From Rudanella lutea DSM 19387 (lineage in GTDB: Bacteria > Bacteroidota > Bacteroidia > Cytophagales > Spirosomataceae), in contig NZ_KB913013.1 in assembly GCF_000383955.1 (NCBI RefSeq), positions 3,305,694 to 3,369,693 on the forward strand: DNA of 64,000 bases. Direction: 5' to 3'. Positions within the stretch are counted from its first letter, which is position 1; every line of letters starts with the position of its first letter. Both the position numbers and the translations under genes were made by a program. Below the pieces are notes generated by a model. It ran no database searches and was not told the origin of the DNA. It saw only the letters and a program-made list of their open reading frames with translations. Shown piece by piece: positions 50,618 through 58,665 of the stretch.

Positions 50618-51327
50618 TACTCCTCAATTTTAGATTGCTGCTGATTCAGCAATAGGTATTTAAATTCGGCAATCTTCCAGTCTTCCTCCGAATCAATGTC
50701 GTGGGCCTGCATCTCACCAATCTCAACACCTCCTGCCGATAAACCAGTCAGTTTCCGATCAGCTAAAAGTTGCTTCGTATCAAACCAATAGAATTGGCCC
50801 GCATCATGATAAGCCACCGCCAGATCCTGAGAACGTTTCAAAAACGCTGCCGGATCTGCCCATTCGATTAAACCTTCTTTGTTCAGAAAAAACGCTCGTT
50901 GTATCGGGAAATGAAACCGTTGAAGCGGGTAAATAATAGCGACACCTTTTTCAATGAGCGCATCGTGCGTTTTCTGTAAGATATCAACTGTGATAAAGGG
51001 AGATGTTGGATACAAACAACAGACGTGATTGAAGGTCTTGCCCTGCGCCCGGTATGCATCGAGCACTTCCAGAATCACGTCGACGGTGGTAGCGTAGTCA
51101 TCGGCGTTTTCGGCACTGCGCATAAACGGGACGACGGCTCCATGCTGCCGGGCCACCTCGGCAATTTCGGCATCGTCGGTCGACACCATCACCTCGTCGA
51201 ACAGCCTCGATTGCAGGGCCGCTTCGATAACGTAGGCAATGATGGGTTTGCCCAAAAACGGTCGGATGTTTTTGCGCGGAATCCGTTTGCTGCCGCCCCG
51301 GGCTGTGATAATGGCAACGTTATTCAT
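50617..51327 (-). CDS. pseF: Pseudaminic acid cytidylyltransferase
   Basis: A 236-aa enzyme that activates pseudaminic acid with CTP to CMP-Pse, the donor for glycosylation. The nucleotide-binding signature ARGGSKRIPRKN is at 9-20, followed by LYPTSPF and the PseF-type PLQRFHFPIQRAFFLN and AYHDAGQFYWF segments. The ATG at 51327 is clear; the longer frame to 51546 runs through palindromic repeats. A TATCTTTG box lies only 5 bp before the ATG. It is the first gene of the nine-gene operon; pseB and pseC are not in the window. Confidence 0.95.
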   Translation of the reverse strand: MNNVAIITARGGSKRIPRKNIRPFLGKPIIAYVIEAALQSRLFDEVMVSTDDAEIAEVARQHGAVVPFMRSAENADDYATTVDVILEVLDAYRAQGKTFNHVCCLYPTSPFITVDILQKTHDALIEKGVAIIYPLQRFHFPIQRAFFLNKEGLIEWADPAAFLKRSQDLAVAYHDAGQFYWFDTKQLLADRKLTGLSAGGVEIGEMQAHDIDSEEDWKIAEFKYLLLNQQQSKIEE

Positions 51328-51332
51328 GCGGG

Positions 51333-51340
51333 CAAAGATA
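51333..51340 (-). promoter_or_regulatory. -7 box TATCTTTG adjacent to the pseF start
   Basis: A perfect TAnnTTTG on the minus strand is separated from the pseF ATG by five bases (cccgc). Transcription from it would begin at or next to the start codon, giving a leaderless message. The first AGATGWCATCT palindrome lies just upstream. Confidence 0.5.
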
Positions 51341-51343
51341 ACC

Positions 51344-51433
51344 CCAGATGACATCTTGTTGGGAAAGATGTCATCTGGGTAGAAGGTGGCTTGTAAAGAG
51401 ATGTCATCTTTCCTAAACAAGATGACATCTCTT
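51344..51433. repeat. Two tandem hairpins with a four-copy AGATGWCATCT core
   Basis: Hairpin 1: CCAGATGACATCTT (51344-51357) and AAGATGTCATCTGG (51365-51378), a 14-bp perfect stem with a 7-nt loop. Hairpin 2: AAGAGATGTCATCTT (51396-51410) and AAGATGACATCTCTT (51419-51433), a 15-bp perfect stem with an 8-nt loop. Each arm contains the near-palindrome AGATG(A/T)CATCT. The block occupies the divergent region between pseF and the membrane protein gene. Confidence 0.85.
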
Positions 51434-51449
51434 CTCGGCAGAGTTTCGC

Positions 51450-51457
51450 CAACTTTG
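51450..51457 (+). promoter_or_regulatory. -7-like box CAACTTTG adjacent to the 51462 start
   Basis: CAACTTTG differs from TAnnTTTG in the first base and sits four bases before the ATG, mirroring the pseF arrangement on the other strand. Confidence 0.3.
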
Positions 51458-51461
51458 CGGC

Positions 51462-53186
51462 ATGTTTGGCTATCAACCGTTTCGCTGGCATCAGGAACGT
51501 TGGCCGGTGCTGGTGGGTGTCCTGATATTGCTGGCTTCGTATGCACCGTACTGGTGGCTTGGGCAGGATGCCTATTTCACCATTCATGATTTTCTGGACG
51601 ATAGCTCATACCAGTTTGGGCCACTGGTGCAATCGGGGCAGGCGTTTCGTTTTGGGGCCAATGCCATTGTGCCAACCATCATGAACGGGCTGCCCCGTTC
51701 GGCAATGCATTCGGGGCTGTACGTGTCGGTATGGCTCTTTGCGCTGTTGCCCCCATTCTGGGCTATTCTGGTCAATTTTCTGGTCGTGCACAGTATCGGG
51801 TTGGTGAGTATGTACGTGCTTCAGCGGCAGTACGTTCTGAACCGCTCCGGCGAGCAGTGGCTGGCAATCGGGGTGGCTCTGGTGTTTGCCCTTATTCCGA
51901 CGTACACCAACTACGGGTTGTCGGTAATGGGGCAGCCACTGCTTCTGTTGGCGTTTCTGCAACTTTTCTACCGTCGGCCGGGCGTTGCGGGCTGGCTTAT
52001 CATTCTGGGTTTTCCATTTTATTCGTTTCTGGTCCGGTCGGGGCTGTATGCACTGGTTGGGCTGGCGTTGCTTGGCTTGGTTCAATGGGGGCAAAGCCGT
52101 CGGTTCAATAGCCCGTACTGGCTGGGTCTGGTTCTGTTGGCGGTTCTCTACGGACTCGTCGATTTTCCGATGATTCGGGCGTACCTGACCGGGCAGTTTG
52201 TGTCGCACCGCAGCGAGTACAACCAAGCGGCTCTGGTGTCGGCCAAATTGGGCAACGGCCTGATTCATGCCCGGCTGCTGTTTGAGTATGGGCAGTATCA
52301 TGCAGGCACGTTTGCTACCTGGCTCATTGCGTTTTTGTGGCTGGCCCGGTTCATAACAGGGCGCTGGCGCGGACTGCCGGTATGGCTCATGGTGGCCATT
52401 GGGTCTATTTGTCTGCTGCATGGCCTGTACCCGTGGCTTCTGAGCCAGGCGGGGACTAACAAACGAATCCTGACCATCTTTCAGCTCGACCGGTTTTATT
52501 TTTTGTTGCCGTTTCTGTGGACGTTGTTGCTGGGGGTACTCCTGGCCGAGTGGGCGCAGTTGTTGGGCGGGTGGAGACGTAGTTTGCTGATCGGGCTGAT
52601 AGGCGGGCAGCTCTACCTGACGCTGACTCACAATGCGGAGTGGCTTACCAATGCCCGTGTGCTGGTGGGTATGCCCCGGCCGGCCCGTTCGCCTTCGTTT
52701 CGGGCTTTTTACGCCCCTGATCTGTTCGCGCGTATCCGGCAGGCATTGCCGCAACCTATGAGTGATTACCGGGTCGTGAGTATCGGTATGCACCCAATCG
52801 TCGCTCAGCTAAACGGATTTTATACGCTCGATAGTTATCAGAACAATTATCCACTGCCCTACAAACATCGGTTTCGGCAATTGATGGCCGACGAATGGGC
52901 CAAGCCGACAGCCTGGGCTATCCGACCGTATTTCAACGCCTACGGAAATCGCTGCTACGTGTTCCCGGCCGAACTCCGTATGAATGCCCTGATTGGCAAA
53001 ACCGATAAACGGATTGTCAATAATCTGGCATTCAACAATACGGCTTTTCGAGCGATGGGCGGCCGGTACATTCTTTCGGCCGTATCCATAAAAAATGCCG
53101 CCAGTTTGGGCTGGCGGCAAGTCGGTATATTCAACGATTCGGATAGCTACTGGCGCGTGTGGGTGTACGAGGTACCCCCTGCTTAA
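51462..53186 (+). CDS. Large polytopic membrane protein (DUF6044/YkoS-like, tentative)
   Basis: A 574-aa inner-membrane protein with roughly eleven hydrophobic helices spread over residues 15-400 and a soluble C-terminal domain (about 410-574). The early loop DAYFTIHDFLDDSSYQFGPL resembles the first extracytoplasmic loop of DUF6044/YkoS-type proteins and other GT-C-like glycosyltransferases, where an acidic residue after helix 1 is catalytic. This points to envelope-glycan work, in keeping with the divergent pse operon, but the assignment is weak. Its stop codon overlaps that of the convergent fadJ-like gene (shared TTAA). Confidence 0.65.
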   Translation: MFGYQPFRWHQERWPVLVGVLILLASYAPYWWLGQDAYFTIHDFLDDSSYQFGPLVQSGQAFRFGANAIVPTIMNGLPRSAMHSGLYVSVWLFALLPPFWAILVNFLVVHSIGLVSMYVLQRQYVLNRSGEQWLAIGVALVFALIPTYTNYGLSVMGQPLLLLAFLQLFYRRPGVAGWLIILGFPFYSFLVRSGLYALVGLALLGLVQWGQSRRFNSPYWLGLVLLAVLYGLVDFPMIRAYLTGQFVSHRSEYNQAALVSAKLGNGLIHARLLFEYGQYHAGTFATWLIAFLWLARFITGRWRGLPVWLMVAIGSICLLHGLYPWLLSQAGTNKRILTIFQLDRFYFLLPFLWTLLLGVLLAEWAQLLGGWRRSLLIGLIGGQLYLTLTHNAEWLTNARVLVGMPRPARSPSFRAFYAPDLFARIRQALPQPMSDYRVVSIGMHPIVAQLNGFYTLDSYQNNYPLPYKHRFRQLMADEWAKPTAWAIRPYFNAYGNRCYVFPAELRMNALIGKTDKRIVNNLAFNNTAFRAMGGRYILSAVSIKNAASLGWRQVGIFNDSDSYWRVWVYEVPPA

Positions 53187-55384
53187 CCCACCGCCGGAGC
53201 TGGTTTGGCCGCTTGCGCAAACCCTTCGCCACGGGCGGACATAGCCCGCAGCGTATCGGTGGGCCGGAATCGCTCGCCGTAGGTGTCGGCCAGTCGGTCG
53301 GCGGTTTCGACAAACGTTTTTACGCCCACAAAATCGACAAACGACAGGGCGCCCCCCGTGTAAGCCGGAAATCCCCACGCCAGAATAGAGCCCAGGTCGG
53401 CATCGAGCTTTGTCAGCACCACGCCCTCTTCAAAACACCGAACGGCTTCGATGGCCTGCCGGTACAACAGGCGGGTTTTCACTTCGTTGATGGTTGGTTG
53501 CGTATCTGATACCGGGAAAATCTTGGCCAGGCCGGGCCAAAGAGCTTTCGAACCTCCTTCGGGATACTCATAGAAGCCTGCTTTGGCTTTTTTGCCCAGT
53601 CGGCCCAGTTCTACAAACTGTTTGGCCACCTGATAGCTTGTGTCGGTTTCGCTCAAAGCCCCGTCTTTGATACCCTGCCCCGAAATTTTGTAGACCAGAT
53701 CGAGCGCAACCTCATCGGTTACGGCTAACGGTCCAACGGGCATACCGGCATCTTTGCCGCCATTTTCGATCAGAATGGGCGACACCCCATCTTTCAACAA
53801 TTCCATGCCTTCGGCAGAGTACGTGCCGAAGCAGCGCGAGGTGTAAAAGCCCCGGCTATCGTTCACGACAATGGGCGTTTTGCGGATTTTGCGGGTGTAG
53901 TCAATTGCTACGGCCAGGGCATAGTCCGATGTTTGCGCACCCATAATAATTTCGACCAGCATCATCTTGTCGACGGGTGAGAAGAAGTGAATGCCGATGA
54001 AGTTTTCGGGTTTGGCAGCGGCTTCGGCCAGGCTCGAAATGGGCAAGGTCGAGGTATTTGAGCCAAATACGCCCGGCCCGGCGGGGTTGTCCTGCGCCAG
54101 CATGGGCTCGGCCTCGCGGGTCACCTGCGCTTTGAGTTCGCGATTTTCAAAAACGGCTTCAATAATCAGGTCGCACCCCTGCATATCGACATAATCGGCC
54201 GTGGGCTTAATTCGGCTCAGAATACCGTCGACCTTCAGCGGGTCTACTTTGCCGCGTTCCACCCCTTTTTTGAGTAGCCCGCGAGAATACTCTTTTCCTT
54301 TTTCGGCGGCTTCGAGCGATACATCTTTCAGGACCACCTCAATACCCGCCTGCGCCGATACGTAAGCAATGCCCGCGCCCATCATACCCGCGCCCAGAAT
54401 CCCCACTTTCCGAACGTCGGTTTTCGGAATTGTTTTGGGGCGACTGGCACCCTTGTTGGCCTCGTTCATGCCCAAAAACATCGTTCCGATCAGGTTCTTG
54501 GCTACTTTGGAGGTGGCTACTTTTACAAAATGCCGTGCTTCAATTACCAGCGCCCGGTCGATGTTTACCTGAAGCCCCTCGTACACGCAGGCCATAATTT
54601 CGAGCGGAGCGGGGTAGTTGCCACGGGTTTTGTCCATCAGCATGGCCGTGCCCGCCGTGAAAATCTGCGCACCTACGGGACTTTGCACGTTGCCACCGGG
54701 AACCTTGAAATTGTCGCGAGCTACAATTTTGCCTGTCTTTTTATCAATTTGATCCCAGGGCTTTACCGGGTTTGGGTTGGCGGCAATGTACGCGCGGGCC
54801 ATCTCCATCATCGCGTCTGGGGTAGGGGCAATGTCGTCGATCAGGCCTTGCGCTTTAGCTTCCTGAACACCCAGTTTTTTGCCTTCGGTGATGAGCATCA
54901 GGGCAGCCTGCATCCCGATCATACGTGGGAGCCGTTGCGTACCGCCTGCACCCGGTAGCAGGCCAATGGTTACCTCCACCAGGCCAATCTGCGTCTTTGG
55001 ATTGTCCAGAGCCACCCGGTAGTGTGTAGCCAGGCAGATTTCATACCCACCCCCCAGGGCTGTGCCGTTGATGGCGGCCACCACGGGCTTACCGCACACT
55101 TCCATTTGCCGGAAAATCCGGTTCAGCTCGGCTGATACCTTCAGCATTTCGGCAGGTTCTTTATCGTTGTTCCGAAGAATCATCTTCAGATCGGCCCCGG
55201 CTACAAATTCGGGTTTGGCCGAAGTGACGATAATTCCTTTGACGGCCTCGTCGGCATAGGCCTGTTGTAGGGCGGCTTCAAATTGGGGGATCGACTGGTC
55301 GTTGAGTACGTTCATGGGTGACGAACTCATGTTCCAGGTGATCAGAGCGACATCCCGGTCGACGGTGTATTGGATTTCGGGCAT
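53183..55384 (-). CDS. Enoyl-CoA hydratase / 3-hydroxyacyl-CoA dehydrogenase fusion (FadJ/FadB-like)
   Basis: A 733-aa bifunctional fatty-acid beta-oxidation enzyme. The N-terminal crotonase domain (about 1-190) has the oxyanion segment FVAGADLKM, the GGGYEICLATHYRVA region and GLVEVTIGLLPGAGGTQRLP, so both catalytic Glu residues are present. The NAD-binding domain begins at VGILGAGMMGAGIAY (about 330), and the 3HCDH C-terminal domains follow (FFSPVDKMMLVEII; DEVALDLVYKI; GWGFPAYTGG-like text). No thiolase or acyl-CoA dehydrogenase is adjacent. It is divergent from rplM, with inverted repeat E between them. Confidence 0.95.
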   Translation of the reverse strand: MPEIQYTVDRDVALITWNMSSSPMNVLNDQSIPQFEAALQQAYADEAVKGIIVTSAKPEFVAGADLKMILRNNDKEPAEMLKVSAELNRIFRQMEVCGKPVVAAINGTALGGGYEICLATHYRVALDNPKTQIGLVEVTIGLLPGAGGTQRLPRMIGMQAALMLITEGKKLGVQEAKAQGLIDDIAPTPDAMMEMARAYIAANPNPVKPWDQIDKKTGKIVARDNFKVPGGNVQSPVGAQIFTAGTAMLMDKTRGNYPAPLEIMACVYEGLQVNIDRALVIEARHFVKVATSKVAKNLIGTMFLGMNEANKGASRPKTIPKTDVRKVGILGAGMMGAGIAYVSAQAGIEVVLKDVSLEAAEKGKEYSRGLLKKGVERGKVDPLKVDGILSRIKPTADYVDMQGCDLIIEAVFENRELKAQVTREAEPMLAQDNPAGPGVFGSNTSTLPISSLAEAAAKPENFIGIHFFSPVDKMMLVEIIMGAQTSDYALAVAIDYTRKIRKTPIVVNDSRGFYTSRCFGTYSAEGMELLKDGVSPILIENGGKDAGMPVGPLAVTDEVALDLVYKISGQGIKDGALSETDTSYQVAKQFVELGRLGKKAKAGFYEYPEGGSKALWPGLAKIFPVSDTQPTINEVKTRLLYRQAIEAVRCFEEGVVLTKLDADLGSILAWGFPAYTGGALSFVDFVGVKTFVETADRLADTYGERFRPTDTLRAMSARGEGFAQAAKPAPAVG

Positions 55385-55425
55385 ATGGTTTTAGTTTTTG
55401 AAGAAAGAATAAAACAAAGATAGTA

Positions 55426-55524
55426 GAAGTGAGGAGGTAGGAGCGAGGAGTGAGGAGTTGCTGACGCACGAGTATTGCTTACGCGCCAGCAACTTCTCAC
55501 TCCTCGCTCCTACCTCCTCACTTC
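55426..55524. repeat. Inverted repeat E: near-perfect 38-bp arms
   Basis: Arms 55426-55463 and 55487-55524 are complementary at 37 of 38 positions, purine-rich on the left (GTGAGGAGGTAGGAGCGAGG words), with a 23-nt loop. It lies between the divergent fadJ-like gene and rplM, just upstream of the rplM promoter, so it cannot be a simple 3' terminator for either. Confidence 0.9.
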
Positions 55525-55546
55525 CTTCATTCCTTCTGCTTTCTAC

Positions 55547-55577
55547 TTGTTTTTCAGTCTACTATCATCTATATTTG
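55547..55577 (+). promoter_or_regulatory. Promoter of the rplM operon (TTG-N20-TATATTTG)
   Basis: TTG at 55547-55549 and TATATTTG at 55570-55577 are spaced by exactly 20 bp. The predicted leader of about 70 nt contains CCCG/CGGG and TGCG/CGCA mini-stems and a T-rich stretch. This could host ribosomal-protein feedback, as L13 leaders do in other phyla. Confidence 0.75.
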
Positions 55578-55651
55578 CACTCCCGTTTTTAGGCGGGGTG
55601 CGTCTTTTTTGGCGCAAATTCTTAGCAATCAACCAATTATCAATACAAACA

Positions 55652-56095
55652 GTGAATACACTCAGTTATAAGACCATCTCCGCCAATAGCGATACGGTGC
55701 AGAAGGACTGGGTTGTGATTGACGCTCAGGGACAAGTGTTGGGTCGGCTGGCCAGCAAAATTGCCTCTGTAATCCGCGGCAAACACAAAACCAACTTCAC
55801 GCCCCACGTTGACTGTGGCGACAATGTAATCGTCATCAACGCCGATAAGGTGCGCCTGACGGGTAAGAAACTAACCGACAAGGTTTACGTACGCCACACC
55901 GGCTACCCCGGTGGTCAGCGTTTCGCTACGCCCCGGTTATTGCTCGAGAAGCGCCCTGAGCGCCTTGTTGAAATGGCCGTTAAAGGTATGCTGCCTAAAA
56001 ACCGGCTCGGTCGGAAAATGTACGGCAACCTGCACGTTTATGCTGGCGAACAGCACCCGCATGCTGCACAGCAACCCAAAGAAATTCAACTCTAA
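55652..56095 (+). CDS. rplM: 50S ribosomal protein L13
   Basis: A large-subunit ribosomal protein of 147 aa from the GTG at 55652 ([20 protein letters not shown]). The frame is open further upstream, but that would run through inverted repeat E and the promoter. L13 signatures [48 protein letters not shown]-like text and [12 protein letters not shown] are present. It is followed by rpsI, the conserved L13-S9 pair. Confidence 0.97.
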   Translation: MNTLSYKTISANSDTVQKDWVVIDAQGQVLGRLASKIASVIRGKHKTNFTPHVDCGDNVIVINADKVRLTGKKLTDKVYVRHTGYPGGQRFATPRLLLEKRPERLVEMAVKGMLPKNRLGRKMYGNLHVYAGEQHPHAAQQPKEIQL

Positions 56096-56170
56096 ATAGC
56101 GGTCTCGGGCCATATAGCTGTACGCTGTGAAGCGTGTAGGGGTCAGGTCTGAGCGTCTAACATCTAAAAA

Positions 56171-56557
56171 ATGGACCGTATCAATGCCATTGGTCGCCGG
56201 AAAACCGCCGTATCGCGCGTGTATCTGTCGGCCGGTAACGGAAACATTCAGGTGAATGGAAAAGAGTACAAGCAGTACTTCCCATCTGAAATTCTGCAAA
56301 TCATTTTGAACCAGCCGTTTACGAGTGTCAACGGAATAGGCGCATACGACGTGAAAGTAAACGTTCGGGGCGGTGGAATCACCGGTCAGGCTGAAGCTAC
56401 GCGTATGGCTATCTCACGGGCACTGGTTGAACTGAATGCTGAGTTCCGCCCTGCTCTGAAGAAAGAGGGCTTCCTGACGCGTGACTCGCGTATGGTTGAA
56501 CGGAAGAAATACGGACGTGCCAAGGCCCGTCGGCGGTTCCAGTTCAGCAAGCGTTAA
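56171..56557 (+). CDS. rpsI: 30S ribosomal protein S9
   Basis: A small-subunit ribosomal protein of 128 aa. The S9 start AIGRRKTAVSRVYLSAGNG and the invariant basic tail YGRAKARRRFQFSKR, whose C-terminal Lys-Arg reaches the P-site tRNA, are intact. It is 75 bp after rplM and is followed by inverted repeat F, then rpsB. Confidence 0.98.
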   Translation: MDRINAIGRRKTAVSRVYLSAGNGNIQVNGKEYKQYFPSEILQIILNQPFTSVNGIGAYDVKVNVRGGGITGQAEATRMAISRALVELNAEFRPALKKEGFLTRDSRMVERKKYGRAKARRRFQFSKR

Positions 56558-56560
56558 TAG

Positions 56561-56656
56561 AGTTTACGGTTTTCTGTTTATCGTTTTCAGTTGGCTTGCG
56601 CCTATAAACCGCTTCGCATAACTGCAAACCGTAAACAATAAACTGAAAACTTTAAA
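56561..56656. repeat. Inverted repeat F (GTTTACGGTTTTCTG-type arms)
   Basis: Left arm 56561-56595 and right arm 56624-56656 are imperfect complements built from GTTTACGG, GTTTATCG and GTTTTCAG words. It lies between rpsI and rpsB and shares vocabulary with inverted repeat G one kilobase downstream. Confidence 0.7.
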
Positions 56657-56660
56657 AAAA

Positions 56661-56698
56661 TTCGTCCAGACCGTTCTTAGATGATGCCGACGAACGGT
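56661..56698 (+). promoter_or_regulatory. rpsB leader with two mutually exclusive stems
   Basis: TTCGTC (56661-56666) can pair with GACGAA (56689-56694), or ACCGTTC (56670-56676) with GAACGGT (56692-56698). The two share bases 56692-56694, so only one can form. It lies 40 bp before the rpsB start and may be an S2 autoregulatory site (inference). Confidence 0.4.
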
Positions 56699-56738
56699 GC
56701 TGCGTACACATTATCAAAACCATATTTTCAAAACGAAA

Positions 56739-57578
56739 ATGGCACAAGTTGAATATAAAGACCTCTTAGACGCTGGTGTGCACTTTGGCCACTTGACGCG
56801 TAAGTGGGACCCCCGGATGGCTCCGTATATCTTCATGGAGAAGAACGGTATCCACATTATTGACTTAAACAAAACACTCGCCAGCCTCGACGACGCTTGC
56901 AACGCCATCAAAGGTATTGTTCGCTCAGGCCGGAAAGTGATGTTTGTTGCTACCAAGAAGCAAGCTCAGGAGATCGTAACGGAAGAAGCGCGTCGTCTGA
57001 AAATGCCGTACGTAACCGACCGTTGGTTGGGTGGTATGCTCACGAACTTCGCTACCGTGCGTAAGTCGATGAAGAAGCTCCAGACACTGGACAAAATGTT
57101 GAAGGACGAAACAACGGCCAGCAACATTGCCAAGCGGGAGCGGCTGACGATGTCGCGTGACAAAGAAAAATTAGATCGTGTATTAGGTGGTATCGTAGAC
57201 CTGACCCGTCTGCCTGCCGCCCTGTTTATCGTGGACGTAAAGCGCGAGCACATTGCGGTGGCCGAAGCCAAGCGGCTGGGTATCCCTGTGTTTGCCATGT
57301 GCGATACGAACTCGAATCCTGATGAGGTTGATTTCCCGATTCCTGCAAACGACGACGCCTACAAGTCGATTGCTCTGATTACGCTTGCCATCGGTAAGGC
57401 CATCGAAGAAGGTCTGATGGAGCGGAAGCAGGATAAAGACGATCAGCGTCTGCAGGAAGAAGAAGAGGCAAAGCGTGCCAGCGATTCGCGCCAGGCCGCT
57501 GCCGAAGGTGCCGATGAGGCTCCGGCCGCCGAAGCTACAGCCCCTGTAGCCGAAGCTGCCGACGAGCAGCCAGAATAA
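56739..57578 (+). CDS. rpsB: 30S ribosomal protein S2
   Basis: A small-subunit ribosomal protein of 279 aa from the ATG at 56739 (MAQVEYKDLLDAGVHFGHLT), the conserved start; an in-frame codon 14 residues upstream is rejected. Core S2 segments WDPRMAPYIFMEKNGIHIID, FVATKKQAQEIV and RWLGGMLTNFATV are present. The C-terminus carries an Ala/Glu-rich tail (about 235-279) longer than in E. coli, as is common in Bacteroidota. It is followed by inverted repeat G, a hairpin and tsf. Confidence 0.98.
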   Translation: MAQVEYKDLLDAGVHFGHLTRKWDPRMAPYIFMEKNGIHIIDLNKTLASLDDACNAIKGIVRSGRKVMFVATKKQAQEIVTEEARRLKMPYVTDRWLGGMLTNFATVRKSMKKLQTLDKMLKDETTASNIAKRERLTMSRDKEKLDRVLGGIVDLTRLPAALFIVDVKREHIAVAEAKRLGIPVFAMCDTNSNPDEVDFPIPANDDAYKSIALITLAIGKAIEEGLMERKQDKDDQRLQEEEEAKRASDSRQAAAEGADEAPAAEATAPVAEAADEQPE

Positions 57579-57580
57579 TA

Positions 57581-57672
57581 CAGTTTTCAGTTTAGAGTTT
57601 TCCGTTTTCAGTTAACGCAAAGCGTCATGATCAGACGTTAGCCAACTGAAAACTGAAAACTGTAAACTAAAA
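57581..57672. repeat. Inverted repeat G (AACTGAAAACTG arms)
   Basis: Left arm 57581-57617 and right arm 57636-57672 consist of degenerate 7-bp repeats of AACTGAA and its complement and pair imperfectly over about 35 bp. It begins right after the rpsB stop codon. Confidence 0.75.
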
Positions 57673-57673
57673 A

Positions 57674-57704
57674 AGTAGCCCGTAGTCAGCCGCTATGGGC
57701 TACT
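57674..57704 (+). terminator. Strong hairpin between rpsB and tsf
   Basis: AGTAGCCCGTAG pairs with CTATGGGCTACT (12 bp with one G-U) around a 7-nt loop. It is followed by TTCATTATAATT and not a clean T run, so it may allow partial read-through into tsf. Confidence 0.6.
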
Positions 57705-57774
57705 TCATTATAATTAGCATCCGATCGACGGGTGCGGTTTCTTTTGACAATCGTTTAATACACATACAATTCTT

Positions 57775-58608
57775 ATGGCAATTACGGCAGCAGACGTAAA
57801 CAAACTTCGGCAAGAGACCGGAGCCGGTATGATGGACTGCAAAAAAGCCCTGACTGAGGCTGATGGCGATTTCGAAAAAGCGAAAGAGATTCTGCGGAAG
57901 CAGGGTCAGAAAATCGCTGACAAGCGGGCCGACAACACGACCGCAGAAGGAATCGTACTGGCTCAGGTGAACGCCGAAGGGAACAACGGTAAAATTATCG
58001 CCCTGGCTTGTGAGACAGAACCCGTTTCGAAGGTCGCTGACTTCCAGAATCTGGCCAATGCAGTAATCGAATCCGCTGTTTCGACCAATGCAGACAGCAA
58101 AGAGGCTCTGTTGGCTACAGCACAGGCCGACGGCCGCACCCTGCAGGAGCACATTACGGATCTGATGGGTAAAATCGGTGAGAAAATCGACGTTGTCGCT
58201 TACGAAAACGTGTCAGCCGAGAAAGTTGTATCGTACATCCACTCAAACGGTAAGTTGGGTGTGTTGGTAGCTATGACGAACACCAACGGTGCTGATGTTG
58301 CCGAAGTAGGCCGCGACGTAGCCATGCAGGTAGCCGCTATGAAGCCGTTGGCTCTCGACAAAGACGGTGTTGATGCCACGGTTGTGGAGCGCGAAATCGA
58401 GATCGGTAAAGAGCAGGCTCGTGCCGAAGGTAAGCCCGAAGCTATGCTCGAGAAGATTGCTCTTGGTAAACTGAACAAGTTCTACAAAGACAACACGCTG
58501 CTGAACCAGGAGTTTGTGAAAGACAGCTCCCTGACGATTGCACAACTGCTCGACAAAACGTCGAAAGGCTTGACGATCACGTCGTTCAAGCGGGTCGCTA
58601 TCGGCTAA
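57775..58608 (+). CDS. tsf: Translation elongation factor Ts
   Basis: The 277-aa guanine-nucleotide exchange factor for EF-Tu. The N-terminal UBA-like module (VNKLRQETGAGMMDCKKALTEADGD) carries the TDFV-like contact region in family position, and the core and dimerisation segments GKLGVLVAMTNT and VAMQVAAMKPLAL follow. rpsB-tsf is a conserved pair. It ends in a strong terminator. Confidence 0.98.
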   Translation: MAITAADVNKLRQETGAGMMDCKKALTEADGDFEKAKEILRKQGQKIADKRADNTTAEGIVLAQVNAEGNNGKIIALACETEPVSKVADFQNLANAVIESAVSTNADSKEALLATAQADGRTLQEHITDLMGKIGEKIDVVAYENVSAEKVVSYIHSNGKLGVLVAMTNTNGADVAEVGRDVAMQVAAMKPLALDKDGVDATVVEREIEIGKEQARAEGKPEAMLEKIALGKLNKFYKDNTLLNQEFVKDSSLTIAQLLDKTSKGLTITSFKRVAIG

Positions 58609-58627
58609 GCCATAACTCATAGAACGT

Positions 58628-58665
58628 AAAGGCGCCCAACCGATACCGGTTGGGCGCCTTTGTTT
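58628..58665 (+). terminator. Intrinsic terminator of the rpsB-tsf operon
   Basis: A 15-bp perfect stem (AAAGGCGCCCAACCG / CGGTTGGGCGCCTTT) with a 4-nt loop, followed by GTTTG. Its right edge supplies the TTG of the next promoter. Confidence 0.92.

Noticed and set aside
51606-52793. 395-codon open frame on the minus strand
   Set aside because: Antisense to the membrane protein gene; Gln/Pro/Arg-rich composition typical of a shadow frame.
55475-55651. Upstream extension of the rplM frame
   Set aside because: Runs through inverted repeat E and the promoter; L13 homology starts at the GTG at 55652.
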